Assembly (NCBI GenBank): GCA_051880615.1
Contig: JBJEOH010000024.1
Span: 1-57,985, forward strand
Length of the DNA: 57,985 nucleotides
Origin: UBA7067 sp051880615
Lineage (GTDB): Bacteria; Bacillota; Clostridia; Oscillospirales; Acutalibacteraceae
Direction of reading: 5' to 3'
This document shows, in pieces, positions 34,156 through 43,229 of the stretch. Both the position numbers and the translations under genes were made by a program. Each line of letters begins with the position of its first letter. The first letter of the stretch is position 1. The notes beneath the pieces were generated by a model that worked only from the letters and a program-made list of their open reading frames with translations, did not search any database and was not told the DNA's origin.

Positions 34156-34161
34156 TTACTC

Positions 34162-34195
34162 AGGATACCCGGATTATATATCGGGTATCCTGTTT
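34162..34195 (+). terminator. Terminator of the Asn-rich gene
   Basis: AGGATACCCG and CGGGTATCCT form a 10-bp stem with a 10-nt loop followed by GTTTA. It also lies at the end of the convergent LUD gene. Confidence 0.8.
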
Positions 34196-34200
34196 ACATA

Positions 34201-34875
34201 TTAATAACCGAGCTGTTCTTTAACTATAATTACCTTTATTCTGTTTTTGTGTCTTTGTTGTGCGCTGACAACATAATTGCAGCAGATTCTGCCGTCGCCT
34301 CCGCAGCCCTCACACATTTCAGCCCCGTTTTTCTTGAGCGAGATACATTCGCCTGTTTTATTGCAGGGTGTATCACAATTCAAACGAATTGTATTTGCAG
34401 GTGCGGCAATAGTTTTAACCCTCGTAACAGCCTCGTTTATATTTCTTACAAGCTTGTTGCAGCCGACAAAAACGATGACTGATTTCGGACCGTACAGGAT
34501 AGCGGAAACTCTGTTTGAGTTGCCGTCAACATTGTAAAGCTCACCGTTTTCTGTAACAGCGTTTGAGCTGGTGAGATATACATCGGCAAAGTATGACTTG
34601 CGGTAAATTTCTTCAACCTCTTCACGGCTTAAGCCAGGTGCGTTTCTGTCAATATAATTGTACTCTCCGCTTTTTAATATCTCAACAATGCCGAGCTGCT
34701 TTAATGTCTCGGAGCCGCCGTGAGTAATAGTATCGCCCGGCTTTACAAGCTTTTTAAAAAGCTCCGCTGCTTCGGCGGCGTTTTCACAGCAGTAAGCCTC
34801 CATATTATTCTTTTTAAGGTTTTCAATAGTTTTCTTGATTTTCAGGTCAAGAACCTCCATCGGTATTTTTTCCAT
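34201..34875 (-). CDS. LUD-domain (DUF162) protein, lactate-utilisation type
   Basis: 224 aa from the ATG at 34875 (a longer frame continues upstream without SD). The LUD domain shows ITHGGSETLKQLGI, YFADVYLTSSNAVTENGEL and VIVFVGCNKLVRNINEAV, the pattern of single-domain clostridial LUD proteins. The C-terminus is cysteine-rich (CDTPCNKTGEC, CEGCGGDGRICCNYVV), probably for metal or Fe-S binding. LutC in the LutABC lactate oxidase belongs to this family, but no lutA or lutB is nearby, so the role is unknown. Confidence 0.85.
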   Translation of the reverse strand: MEKIPMEVLDLKIKKTIENLKKNNMEAYCCENAAEAAELFKKLVKPGDTITHGGSETLKQLGIVEILKSGEYNYIDRNAPGLSREEVEEIYRKSYFADVYLTSSNAVTENGELYNVDGNSNRVSAILYGPKSVIVFVGCNKLVRNINEAVTRVKTIAAPANTIRLNCDTPCNKTGECISLKKNGAEMCEGCGGDGRICCNYVVSAQQRHKNRIKVIIVKEQLGY

Positions 34876-35015
34876 TTTAAAATCACCCTGATTTATTTTA
34901 TATTTAATATAGTATAGCACAATAATGCAAAGAAAAAAAGGGTAAAACGACAAAATGCGTGAAAAACAGCAGAATGATAAAATTTTGCAAAGAGTAATTT
35001 TTCGGCGGAAAAATA

Positions 35016-35044
35016 TTGAAAGAAATGTGAATTAATGCTATAAT
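35016..35044 (+). promoter_or_regulatory. Promoter of aspS-gatCAB
   Basis: TTGAAA (35016-35021), a 17-nt spacer, consensus TATAAT (35039-35044). About 60 nt of leader follow, including the small palindrome GCGGCAAAATGCCG. Confidence 0.7.
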
Positions 35045-35107
35045 AAGCTAATAATGCGGCAAAATGCCGTTTGTATTGAAATCTAAACCCGAAAGGAACA
35101 TTATATT

Positions 35108-36856
35108 ATGATTAAGGAAAATGTGTACCGCACACATCTGTGCGGCGATTTGAGAGAAAGCGACATAGGAAAAACAGTCAGAGTTTCGGGCTGGGTTGAA
35201 ACAATCCGTGACCACGGCGGCGTTATGTTTATTGATGTACGCGACCAGTACGGCGTTGTTCAGGTTGTTGTTCACGATGACGAGCTTTTAAAGGAAGTCA
35301 ACAAGGAATGTACCGTTACAATTTGCGGCAAGGTTGTAAAGAGAGATGAAGAAACAATCAACCCGAAGATTGCAACAGGCACTGTTGAGATTGTCACCGA
35401 GGAATTAAAGGTTATCGGCAAGTGCAAGAATAATCTTCCGTTTGAGGTTCTGAATTCAACCGACACCAAAGAGGACATCAGACTTAAATACCGTTTTCTT
35501 GATTTGAGAAATCCGAAGGTTCACGATAATATTCTGTTCCGCAGTCAGGTTGTTTCTTTCGTGCGCTCAAAGATGACAGAGCTTGGCTTTAACGAGATAA
35601 ACACACCTATCCTCTCGGCAAGCTCACCTGAGGGTGCAAGAGATTATCTTATTCCGAGCAGAAAGCACAAGGGCAAGTTCTATGCTCTGCCGCAGGCTCC
35701 GCAGATTTTCAAACAGCTTCTGATGGTTTCGGGCTTTGACAAATATTTTCAGGTTGCGCCCTGCTTCCGTGACGAGGACGCAAGAGCCGACCGTTCACCG
35801 GGTGAGTTCTATCAGCTTGACTTTGAAATGGCTTTCGCAACACAGGAGGATGTTTTTGATGTAGCCGAGCAGGTGCTTTATGAAACATTCACCAAGTTCA
35901 GCGACAAGGAGGTTTCAAAGCCGCCGTTTAAGAGAATACCGTATAAAGAGGCTATGATAACCTACGGTACGGATAAGCCTGATCTCAGAAATCCGCTTGT
36001 AATCAAGGATATAAGCGATATGTTCGCTGAAACAGACTTCAAGCCGTTCCTTAAAAAGACGGTTCGTTCAATAAATGTACCTGACGCTGCAAAGCAGTCA
36101 AAGACATGGTTCAAGAAGATGGAGGAGTTTGCTCTCTCTATCGGTATGAAGGGTCTCGGCTATGTAAAGGTAAGAGAGGATATGACCTTTGACGGTCCTA
36201 TCGACAAGTTCCTCAAAGAGGGCGACCGTGAAAAGCTCATTGAGATTAACGGCTCAAAGGCAGGCGATGTAATTTACTTTATCGCCGATTCAGCCGAGGA
36301 AGCTCCGAAGCTTGCAGGTCAGATAAGGACTGAGGTTGCAAATCGCCTTGATTTAATCGACAAGAGCCGCTTTGAGCTTTGCTTTATCGTTGACTTCCCG
36401 ATGTATGAGCATGATGAGGAGTCAGGTGCTATAATATTCACACATAACCCGTTCTCTATGCCGCAGGGCGGTATGGAAGCGTTACAGAATATGGACCCGT
36501 GCGATATTCTCGCTTATCAGTATGATATAGTTTGTGACGGCGTAGAGCTTTCATCGGGTGCTGTAAGAAACCACGACCTTGACATTATGATTAAGGCATT
36601 TGAGATTGCAGGCTACAGCGAGGAGGATCTTAAAAACAAGTTCTCTTCCCTTTACAACGCATTCCAGTACGGCGCACCGCCGCACGCAGGTATGGCTCCG
36701 GGCGTTGACAGAATGTTAATGCTTTTAAGAGGTGAGGAGAATATCCGTGAGGTTATCGCCTTCCCGATGAACAGCAACGCTCAGGATGTGCTTCTCGGCG
36801 CACCGAACGAGGTATCGGAGCAACAGCTTCGCGAGGTTCACATTAAATTAAGATAA
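35108..36856 (+). CDS. aspS: Aspartyl-tRNA synthetase, probably non-discriminating
   Basis: Class II synthetase of bacterial type (582 aa). Order: OB-fold anticodon domain (GWVETIRDHGGVMFIDVRD), catalytic core with motif 2 (FRDEDARADRSPGEF), a bacterial GAD insertion, and motif 3 (GMAPGVDRMLMLL). In the anticodon loop the residue after RD is His36 (RDHGG). This position is Leu in discriminating E. coli AspRS and His in non-discriminating enzymes such as that of Pseudomonas aeruginosa. With gatCAB directly downstream, it probably makes Asp-tRNA(Asn) as well as Asp-tRNA(Asp). Confidence 0.96.
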   Translation: MIKENVYRTHLCGDLRESDIGKTVRVSGWVETIRDHGGVMFIDVRDQYGVVQVVVHDDELLKEVNKECTVTICGKVVKRDEETINPKIATGTVEIVTEELKVIGKCKNNLPFEVLNSTDTKEDIRLKYRFLDLRNPKVHDNILFRSQVVSFVRSKMTELGFNEINTPILSASSPEGARDYLIPSRKHKGKFYALPQAPQIFKQLLMVSGFDKYFQVAPCFRDEDARADRSPGEFYQLDFEMAFATQEDVFDVAEQVLYETFTKFSDKEVSKPPFKRIPYKEAMITYGTDKPDLRNPLVIKDISDMFAETDFKPFLKKTVRSINVPDAAKQSKTWFKKMEEFALSIGMKGLGYVKVREDMTFDGPIDKFLKEGDREKLIEINGSKAGDVIYFIADSAEEAPKLAGQIRTEVANRLDLIDKSRFELCFIVDFPMYEHDEESGAIIFTHNPFSMPQGGMEALQNMDPCDILAYQYDIVCDGVELSSGAVRNHDLDIMIKAFEIAGYSEEDLKNKFSSLYNAFQYGAPPHAGMAPGVDRMLMLLRGEENIREVIAFPMNSNAQDVLLGAPNEVSEQQLREVHIKLR

Positions 36857-36876
36857 ACTACAAAAGAGGTGTCAGT

Positions 36877-37158
36877 ATGGTAACGCACGAGGATATATTA
36901 CAGATTGCAAATCTTGCAAAATTATCAGTCCCCGAAGAAGAGCTTGACGCTTTGACAAAGGATATGGGCGAGATTATTGAGTTTGCAAACACAATCAACA
37001 ACGCAGCCGAGGACGGCGAGTCGTTTGACAATATCAACAACCTTTCTAATGTACTCAGAAAGGACGAGGTTGTACCGTCGCTTGCCGTTGATGAAATTCT
37101 CAAAAATGCAAACGACAGCGAAAACGATCATTTTCTTGTTAAAAAGAGAGTTCTCTAA
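36877..37158 (+). CDS. gatC: Asp/Glu-tRNA amidotransferase subunit C
   Basis: 93-aa structural subunit that wraps around GatA in the GatCAB amidotransferase. It shows the family start ILQIANLAKLSVPEEEL and NNLSNVLRKDEVVPSLAVDEIL. GAGGTG precedes the ATG. It lies 20 nt after aspS and 23 nt before gatA. Confidence 0.93.
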   Translation: MVTHEDILQIANLAKLSVPEEELDALTKDMGEIIEFANTINNAAEDGESFDNINNLSNVLRKDEVVPSLAVDEILKNANDSENDHFLVKKRVL

Positions 37159-37181
37159 TCCATTTGAAAGGACTGAAAAAA

Positions 37182-38651
37182 ATGAGCCAGACTCAGGGAA
37201 AAATAAGCAAAATAAGCTCAATGCTCAAAGAGCGAGAAATATCCTGTACCGAGCTTACCGAACAATATCTCTCTGAAATTGATAAAATAAACGGCGAGCT
37301 TAACGCGTATGTAACCGTCACACCGGAAACTGCACTTGAAACAGCAAAAAAGGTTGACGAAAAAATTGCAAAAGGCGAAGAGCTTGCACCGCTTGAGGGT
37401 ATTCCGATGACCCTTAAGGACAATATTTCTACAAAGGGAATTGAAACCACCTGCTGCTCAAAAATTCTTAAGGGCTACAAGCCGATTTATGACGCAACGG
37501 TGTGGGATTATCTTAAAAATCAGAATGCCGTACTTCTCGGCAAAACCAATATGGACGAATTCGCAATGGGCTCATCGTGCGAAACCTCCTGCTTCGGCGG
37601 AGCAAAGAATCCGCACAACACAAACCATGTTGCAGGCGGCAGCTCAGGCGGTGTTGCCTCTGCTGTAGGCGGAAATATTGCAGCCTACGGCTTAGGCTCT
37701 GACACAGGCGGCTCAATCCGTCAGCCTGCAAGCTTTTGCGGCATTGTCGGTTTAAAGCCGACCTACGGAACTGTTTCCCGTTACGGTCTTATCGCTTACG
37801 CGTCAAGCCTTGACCAGATCGGACCTATAACAACAAGCGTTGAGGATGCGGCGACTGTTTTTGATGCAATAGCCTTCTATGATAAAATGGATTCGACCTC
37901 ACAGGGCAAGAAGCGTGCGGCAACCGATACATTGAAAAATTCTATTAAGGGTATGAAAATAGGCATTGCGAGAGAATACCTTGAGGGCATAAGAGACGAT
38001 GTTAAAGAGGCTATTTTAAATGCCGCTAAGGTATATGAGAGTCTTGGAGCAGAGATTGTTTACTTCGATCTCCCCTCCCTCAAATACGCTCTTCCGGTTT
38101 ATTACATTATTGCCTGCGCAGAGGCATCATCAAACCTCGGCAGATATGACGGCATTCGTTACGGCTACAAAACTCCGAAGTATAACGATGTAAACGATAT
38201 GATATGCAAAACAAGAAGTGAGGGCTTCGGCAAAGAGGTTCAGCGAAGAATTCTTCTCGGCACATATGTACTGAGCGCAGGATATTATGACGCATACTAC
38301 AAAAAGGCGCAGAACTTAAGAGGCGCTATAGTCAAAGCTTTTAAAAACGCATTTGAGTGCTGTGATGTTATGCTTGCTCCTACCGTTCCGATGACTGCAT
38401 TTGAGTGCGGCAAGGCGGTAAGCGACCCGATTGAAACATACCTTACCGACATCTGCACCGTACCTGTGAATATCGCAGGTCTTCCTGCGGTTTCTCTCCC
38501 CTGCGGCTTCAACGCAAAGGGAATGCCGATTGGTATGCAGCTTATCGGCAACAGCTTCTGCGAGGACACTATTCTTAATGCCGCATGGCAGTATGAGCAA
38601 AGCGTTGGAACAGATATATTTAAATCGACTGAAATGGGGGTATTGCTATGA
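37182..38651 (+). CDS. gatA: Asp/Glu-tRNA amidotransferase subunit A
   Basis: Amidase subunit that releases ammonia from glutamine or asparagine. 489 aa from ATG 37182 (AAAGGA upstream). The Ser-cis-Ser-Lys triad is intact: Lys in MTLKDNIST, cis-Ser in AGGSSGGVAS, and the nucleophilic Ser in GSDTGGSIRQPASFCG. Its last codons overlap gatB (ATGA). Confidence 0.97.
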   Translation: MSQTQGKISKISSMLKEREISCTELTEQYLSEIDKINGELNAYVTVTPETALETAKKVDEKIAKGEELAPLEGIPMTLKDNISTKGIETTCCSKILKGYKPIYDATVWDYLKNQNAVLLGKTNMDEFAMGSSCETSCFGGAKNPHNTNHVAGGSSGGVASAVGGNIAAYGLGSDTGGSIRQPASFCGIVGLKPTYGTVSRYGLIAYASSLDQIGPITTSVEDAATVFDAIAFYDKMDSTSQGKKRAATDTLKNSIKGMKIGIAREYLEGIRDDVKEAILNAAKVYESLGAEIVYFDLPSLKYALPVYYIIACAEASSNLGRYDGIRYGYKTPKYNDVNDMICKTRSEGFGKEVQRRILLGTYVLSAGYYDAYYKKAQNLRGAIVKAFKNAFECCDVMLAPTVPMTAFECGKAVSDPIETYLTDICTVPVNIAGLPAVSLPCGFNAKGMPIGMQLIGNSFCEDTILNAAWQYEQSVGTDIFKSTEMGVLL

Positions 38652-40060
38652 AATACGAGATGGTAGCCGGACTTGAAACACATGTTGAGCTTGCAACAAA
38701 CACAAAAATTTTCTGCGGCTGCACAACAAAGTTCGGCGGCGACCCCAACACACACTGCTGTCCTATCTGCATCGGACTTCCGGGAACTCTTCCGAAGCTT
38801 AACGAAGAGGTTGTAAACTTTGCAATCAAGGCAGGACTTGCCACAAACTGCGAAATTCCCGAAATTGCGAAAATGGACAGAAAGAACTACTGCTACCCTG
38901 ATTTGCCGAAGGCTTATCAGATTTCGCAGTATGACAAGCCGCTGTGCTTAAACGGTTATGTTCAGCTGAGCAACGGCAGAAAAATCCGCCTGACCCGTAT
39001 CCACATTGAAGAGGACGCAGGAAAGCTTATTCACAGTCACGGCGACACTTATGTTGACTATAACAGAGGCGGCGTTCCGCTTATTGAGATAGTAAGCGAG
39101 CCTGACATTCGCTCTGTTGAGGAAGCTAAGGAATATGTAGAAAAGCTTCAGCTTATAATGAAGTATATCGGCGTTTCCGACTGCAAAATGCAGGAAGGCT
39201 CTATGAGATGTGATGTAAACATTTCCGTGCGACCTGTCGGCAGTGAGGAATACGGCACAAGAACCGAAATCAAGAATATGAACTCAATCACATATATGGC
39301 TAAGGCGATGGAATATGAATTTTCACGCCAGGTTGATTTGATTGAAAGCGGCGGCAAGGTTGAGCAGCAGACTCTCCGTTATGACGAGGTTAGCGACACA
39401 ACCTCTTCTATGAGAGGCAAGGAAGATGCAAACGACTACCGCTACTTCCGTGACCCCGACCTTGTTACAATAAATGTTCCTGCCGAAAAGGTTGAGCAGA
39501 TCAGAGCTACTCTGCCCGAGCTTCCCGATCAGAAGCTTGAGCGTTATATCAACGAGCTTGAAATCCCCGAAAATGACGCAAAGCTTATTGTAAAATACCA
39601 CAAGGTTGCCAAGATCTTTGACAAGGCTATTGACGGCACAAAAACGCCAAGAACTGCGGCAAACTTCATTATCGGTCAGATATTCTCTATTCTTGACAAC
39701 GACAGCGCAAAAGAGGAATTTGACATCAAGGTAAGCGCAGAAAATCTCAATGCCTTAATCAAGCTGCTTGACGAGGGCAAAATCAAGATGAATCTTGCCA
39801 AAAAGACTCTCACAAAAATGCTTGAAACAGGCAAAGCTCCGAGCGAGCTTATTGACGAGAGCGATATGGGCGGTCTTGATGAAAATGCGCTTGACGAGCT
39901 TTGCAGGCAGGCAATCGAGGCTAATCCTAACGCTGTTGCAGACTACAAAAACGGCAAGGTAAAGGCTATCAAGGCTTTGGTAGGCTTTATAATGAAAAAC
40001 AGCCGTGGAAAGGCAGACGCTGCTGCAGCCGAACAAAAGCTTATTAATTTGATTGGTTAA
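38648..40060 (+). CDS. gatB: Asp/Glu-tRNA amidotransferase subunit B
   Basis: Kinase/transamidase subunit that phosphorylates the misacylated aminoacyl group and recognises tRNA. 470 aa. The N-terminal GLETHVELATNTKIFCGC, YCYPDLPKAYQISQYD and HIEEDAGKLIH are typical. The C-terminal YqeY-like tail domain is complete. Its start overlaps the gatA stop by 4 nt. The aspS-gatC-gatA-gatB cluster thus encodes the whole transamidation route from Asp to Asn-tRNA. Confidence 0.97.
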   Translation: MKYEMVAGLETHVELATNTKIFCGCTTKFGGDPNTHCCPICIGLPGTLPKLNEEVVNFAIKAGLATNCEIPEIAKMDRKNYCYPDLPKAYQISQYDKPLCLNGYVQLSNGRKIRLTRIHIEEDAGKLIHSHGDTYVDYNRGGVPLIEIVSEPDIRSVEEAKEYVEKLQLIMKYIGVSDCKMQEGSMRCDVNISVRPVGSEEYGTRTEIKNMNSITYMAKAMEYEFSRQVDLIESGGKVEQQTLRYDEVSDTTSSMRGKEDANDYRYFRDPDLVTINVPAEKVEQIRATLPELPDQKLERYINELEIPENDAKLIVKYHKVAKIFDKAIDGTKTPRTAANFIIGQIFSILDNDSAKEEFDIKVSAENLNALIKLLDEGKIKMNLAKKTLTKMLETGKAPSELIDESDMGGLDENALDELCRQAIEANPNAVADYKNGKVKAIKALVGFIMKNSRGKADAAAAEQKLINLIG

Positions 40061-40091
40061 TTTAATAAAATAATGTTGGAGGTAATTAAGT

Positions 40092-40736
40092 ATGTTAATA
40101 TGTCCAAAATGCGGAACAGAATTAAACGACGGAGTTGTTTATTGCTCAAAGTGCGGTACAAATGTGACTTATCAGAGTCAGCCGTCAGGTGGCGCACAGC
40201 AGAATACAGCGCAGCAAAACACAGCTCAGCAAAAACCTTTTCAGAATAATGCTTCTCAGCAAAATTACAACGGCACAACATCAGACAAATTCAAGGCAGG
40301 GGTCAACAACGCAGTAAACAAGACAAAGACCTTCTTCTTTGACACAGCTGATGAAACATCAATGCAGGATGCAAGCGATGTGCAGGAAAATAAATTTCTC
40401 GCTTTGATTAGCTATCTCGGTTACTTCTTCTTTATTCCGATGATTGTAAAACCGTATTCTCGTTATCTGAGATTTCACGGCAATCAGGGCTTGACCCTGT
40501 GCTTATACCTCATCGCTGTTTCAATAGTTAATACTGTTATAACAAGCATAATTGGTATCGCAGGTTATTCGGGAATGGGCGCATTGATTGCCGTAACAAT
40601 TATCAACTCGATAATTTCAATTATTTTTTACGGTTCATTTGTATTGCTTGCAGCAATCGGCATTTACAACGCGGTCAAGGGCTTTGCACGAGAACTGCCT
40701 GTAATCGGAAGAATCAGGATTCTGAGAGAGTATTGA
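40092..40736 (+). CDS. Zinc-ribbon membrane protein (DUF4870/Tic20-like)
   Basis: 214 aa. An N-terminal double-CxxC zinc ribbon (CPKCGTEL, CSKCGTNV; residues 4-21) is followed by a Gln/Asn-rich linker with repeats of QQNTA (about 35-65). A membrane domain with three to four helices follows, including FLALISYLGYFFFIPMIV and YLRFHGNQGLTLCLYLIAV; the FHxxQG motif is typical of DUF4870-type proteins. Function unknown. GGAGG lies 8 nt before the ATG. It follows gatB by 31 nt but may be separately expressed. A second zinc-ribbon/membrane protein is at 47.8 kb. Confidence 0.8.
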   Translation: MLICPKCGTELNDGVVYCSKCGTNVTYQSQPSGGAQQNTAQQNTAQQKPFQNNASQQNYNGTTSDKFKAGVNNAVNKTKTFFFDTADETSMQDASDVQENKFLALISYLGYFFFIPMIVKPYSRYLRFHGNQGLTLCLYLIAVSIVNTVITSIIGIAGYSGMGALIAVTIINSIISIIFYGSFVLLAAIGIYNAVKGFARELPVIGRIRILREY

Positions 40737-40758
40737 TACATACTTTAAAACACACTTT

Positions 40759-40793
40759 AGGGAGATGACGCTTCATCTCCCTATCATTTTATC
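40759..40793 (+). terminator. Terminator after the zinc-ribbon membrane gene
   Basis: AGGGAGATGA and TCATCTCCCT with a 4-nt loop, followed by a T-rich stretch. Confidence 0.8.
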
Positions 40794-40819
40794 TTATTCA
40801 GAAATGGGGGTAATCCGAA

Positions 40820-41614
40820 ATGAACAGCGAAGAAAATTTAAAGCAATATTATGAAAGCTATGATGAAGACGGTCGTCTTTCTTCTTCATATGGTATGGTG
40901 GAGTATCTCACAACAATGCGATTCATCGAAAAGTATCTGAAAACAGGTGCTCAAATAATTGAAATCGGTGCCGGAACAGGTAGATACAGCCACACTCTTG
41001 CCAAAAAGGGATATCGTGTTGACGCTGTGGAATTGATTACACATAACATTGAAGTTTTCAAAAGTCATACAGAGCCTGACGAACCTGTAACGATATCGCA
41101 GGGAAACGCCTTAGATTTGTCAGCGTTTCCTGATAATACATATGATATAACACTGCTGCTCGGTCCTATGTATCATCTTTTTACAAAAGAAGAACAGTTG
41201 AAAGCGCTGTCAGAAGCAATCCGTGTAACAAAACCAAACGGAGTTGTCTTCGCAGCGTATTGTATGGGTGACGCATCAATACTGCTTTATGGCTTTGGCA
41301 GAGGCCACATTAATGAAATCATTGAAAAATGTATGATTGATATATCAAAATTTAATTCTTTTCCAAAGCCTTGGGATTTGTTTCAGTTATACCGAACTGA
41401 GAATATTAACGAGCTGCGAGAGCATTTTAAGGTTGCACATCTTCATCAATTTGCGGCAGACGGCTATGCCAATCATATAAGAGAAACTCTTGCTGAAATG
41501 GACGAGGATACATTTAATCTGTTTTTAAAGTATCATTTTGCAACCTGTGAACGACAGGGAATGATGGACATATCAAATCATGTTGTTGATGTATTCAGAA
41601 AAAAAGATATATAA
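40820..41614 (+). CDS. Class I SAM-dependent methyltransferase
   Basis: 264-aa Rossmann methyltransferase. SAM motif I is IIEIGAGTGRYSHTLAKKG (about residues 45-63), and NTYDITLLLGPMYHL is the motif IV/post region of methyltransferase-11 type enzymes acting on small molecules. The substrate cannot be told. It stands alone between two terminators. The A/T-rich third-position usage differs slightly from the flanking gat genes, so later acquisition is possible. Confidence 0.82.
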   Translation: MNSEENLKQYYESYDEDGRLSSSYGMVEYLTTMRFIEKYLKTGAQIIEIGAGTGRYSHTLAKKGYRVDAVELITHNIEVFKSHTEPDEPVTISQGNALDLSAFPDNTYDITLLLGPMYHLFTKEEQLKALSEAIRVTKPNGVVFAAYCMGDASILLYGFGRGHINEIIEKCMIDISKFNSFPKPWDLFQLYRTENINELREHFKVAHLHQFAADGYANHIRETLAEMDEDTFNLFLKYHFATCERQGMMDISNHVVDVFRKKDI

Positions 41615-41616
41615 CT

Positions 41617-41653
41617 CAAGAGAGCTATCCGAAATTGTCGGATAGCTCTTGTT
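41617..41653. terminator. Terminator after the methyltransferase gene
   Basis: AGAGCTATCCG and CGGATAGCTCT form an 11-bp stem followed by TGTTTA. It lies between convergent genes. Confidence 0.8.
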
Positions 41654-41671
41654 TATAATTATAAAAATGTT

Positions 41672-42646
41672 TTAACGATTTTTAAGATATCGAACAACCG
41701 CTTCAACCGTGTCAATCGCAAGTGCAAAGATTATAACGCCGAGGAAGAAAACCTGGAAGTTGCTGAATATTGTGGTGATAAGCTGCGGCTTGTCTTCAAA
41801 TATTGACGGAATCCATGATGCAAAGCTTGGGTTCATTATATTTACGCTCAGCAGCCAGATGCAGGATATAGCCACAGTTGCGGCATTTGTTATCAGGGTT
41901 GATACCATAACCTTGAAATTATATCTGCCCTCAATAAGCTTGACAATCTCACGCACTATTCCCAAAAGCATAAACAGCACGATAAAATACCATCCGCTTC
42001 TTATGGCTTCGGAATCTAAAATTGAAATAACCGGCTTGCCCGAAATAACAATGCAAAAGACCTCCGGCACAAAAAGAAAAACAATACCGAACACTATTGA
42101 AATGCAGATTCCCACGATTGAGCCTGCCTTTGATATTCTTTCATTTTTCTTGGGAACGGTCGGCAGACTGTCAGGACCGGTGTATGTATTTATTTTGATA
42201 TCCTTGTGATAGAAAAATGCGAAAATCAGGGTAACTATTGCAAATGCCTGAACTACACTTGAAAAAACAACAGCTATCCATTCCCCTACCGCATAATACC
42301 ATACGGCAGACGGTGAAGTAAGCTCTGAGATAACCGCCGCAACAGCACTTCCGAAACCCACACAAATCAGAACAATTTTAAGCACAAGCTTGTATGTTGA
42401 GTAATACGGCGCACCGATAAGGCATTTCTTACCGTCGCCGCTGTATTTCTCGGCAAGCTCATAGGGATTGCCAAGCTCTGTCAATACAACTCTTATATCC
42501 TGCTCGCTCGGTGTTACATCGCCGCAACGCTCAATAAGCATATCATCAATAAGACCGCTTAATTCGTCCGATATGTCTTTTCTCTTTTTCTCGGGCAGGC
42601 GCTTGACAACCGCATAAATATATCTTTCAATCAAATCATTTTTCAT
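41672..42646 (-). CDS. HAAS-domain membrane protein paired with PadR
   Basis: 324 aa from the ATG at 42646 (GGGGGAA 9 nt upstream; another ATG two codons earlier is too close to that SD). The first ~75 residues are helical and cytoplasmic (LIERYIYAVVKRLPEKKRKD, then ISDELSGLIDDML), typical of the HAAS/DUF1700 domain found next to PadR regulators. Six or so membrane helices follow. It overlaps the PadR gene by 11 nt. Such pairs are thought to act as signalling units in which the HAAS protein interacts with PadR; ligand unknown. Confidence 0.8.
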   Translation of the reverse strand: MKNDLIERYIYAVVKRLPEKKRKDISDELSGLIDDMLIERCGDVTPSEQDIRVVLTELGNPYELAEKYSGDGKKCLIGAPYYSTYKLVLKIVLICVGFGSAVAAVISELTSPSAVWYYAVGEWIAVVFSSVVQAFAIVTLIFAFFYHKDIKINTYTGPDSLPTVPKKNERISKAGSIVGICISIVFGIVFLFVPEVFCIVISGKPVISILDSEAIRSGWYFIVLFMLLGIVREIVKLIEGRYNFKVMVSTLITNAATVAISCIWLLSVNIMNPSFASWIPSIFEDKPQLITTIFSNFQVFFLGVIIFALAIDTVEAVVRYLKNR

Positions 42647-42983
42647 CTTCATTTCCCCCTAATAAATTATTGACATTCTGTGAGAACTCCCTCCAGTGCT
42701 TTATCGCCTTTTCAAGCACCGTCAAGCCTTCATCGGTAATTTTATAATACTTTCTCGGCTTTGCTTCGCTTGTGTCCCATTCACTCTTTAACAGTCCCTG
42801 AGCTTCAAGTCTTCTCATAAGTGGATAAAGCGTGTTCGCCTCAATCGGTATTCCGTTTTCCTTAAGCTTTTTCACAAGCTCATACCCATACATTGGCTCT
42901 TTAAGCTGGCTCAGCACCAATAGTATCAGCGTACCTCGCCTTAATTCAAGTATTAAGCCGGACACAACCTCGTCACAGTCCAT
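42636..42983 (-). CDS. PadR-family transcriptional regulator
   Basis: 115-aa PadR-like winged helix repressor: LRRGTLILLVLSQLKEPMYG, then IPIEANTLYPLMRRLEAQGL and the wing with PRKYYKITDEG. The ATG at 42983 has a perfect GGAGGAG SD; an upstream frame extension runs through the operator region and is not coding. The promoter carries two palindromes suited to autorepression. It is co-translated with the membrane protein that follows. Confidence 0.92.
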   Translation of the reverse strand: MDCDEVVSGLILELRRGTLILLVLSQLKEPMYGYELVKKLKENGIPIEANTLYPLMRRLEAQGLLKSEWDTSEAKPRKYYKITDEGLTVLEKAIKHWREFSQNVNNLLGGNEDEK

Positions 42984-43012
42984 ATTATCTCCTCCAATAT
43001 CGTGCGTGTGTT

Positions 43013-43069
43013 TATAGTGTGTGTTGCACACTATATTGATATTATAATGTGTGGCGCACAGTATGTCAA
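43013..43069 (-). promoter_or_regulatory. padR promoter with two operator-like palindromes
   Basis: On the minus strand, TTGACA (43069-43064), exactly 17 nt, TATAAT (43046-43041). Palindrome 1 (ATGTGTGGCGCACAGT, 43047-43062) fills the spacer. Palindrome 2 has perfect 9-bp arms TATAGTGTG (43013-43021) and CACACTATA (43027-43035), just downstream of the -10. Both share a TGTG-n-CACA core. Confidence 0.8.
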
Positions 43070-43080
43070 GTATTTTTACA

Positions 43081-43116
43081 AAAAAAATCCCGAACGATGC
43101 AAAAGACCGTTCGGGA
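43081..43116 (-). terminator. groEL operon terminator
   Basis: TCCCGAACG and CGTTCGGGA with an 11-nt loop, followed by TTTTTTT on the minus strand, 114 nt past the groEL stop. Confidence 0.8.
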
Positions 43117-43229
43117 ATTGAATTTATTAGATTAAAGCCCGGTTATACCATTTAGTAAGCTGAACGATGATTTAGTTCAGAGATGAGAGTTTAATTTTTT
43201 ATTAATATCTCAAAACTCAAAACAGTTTA

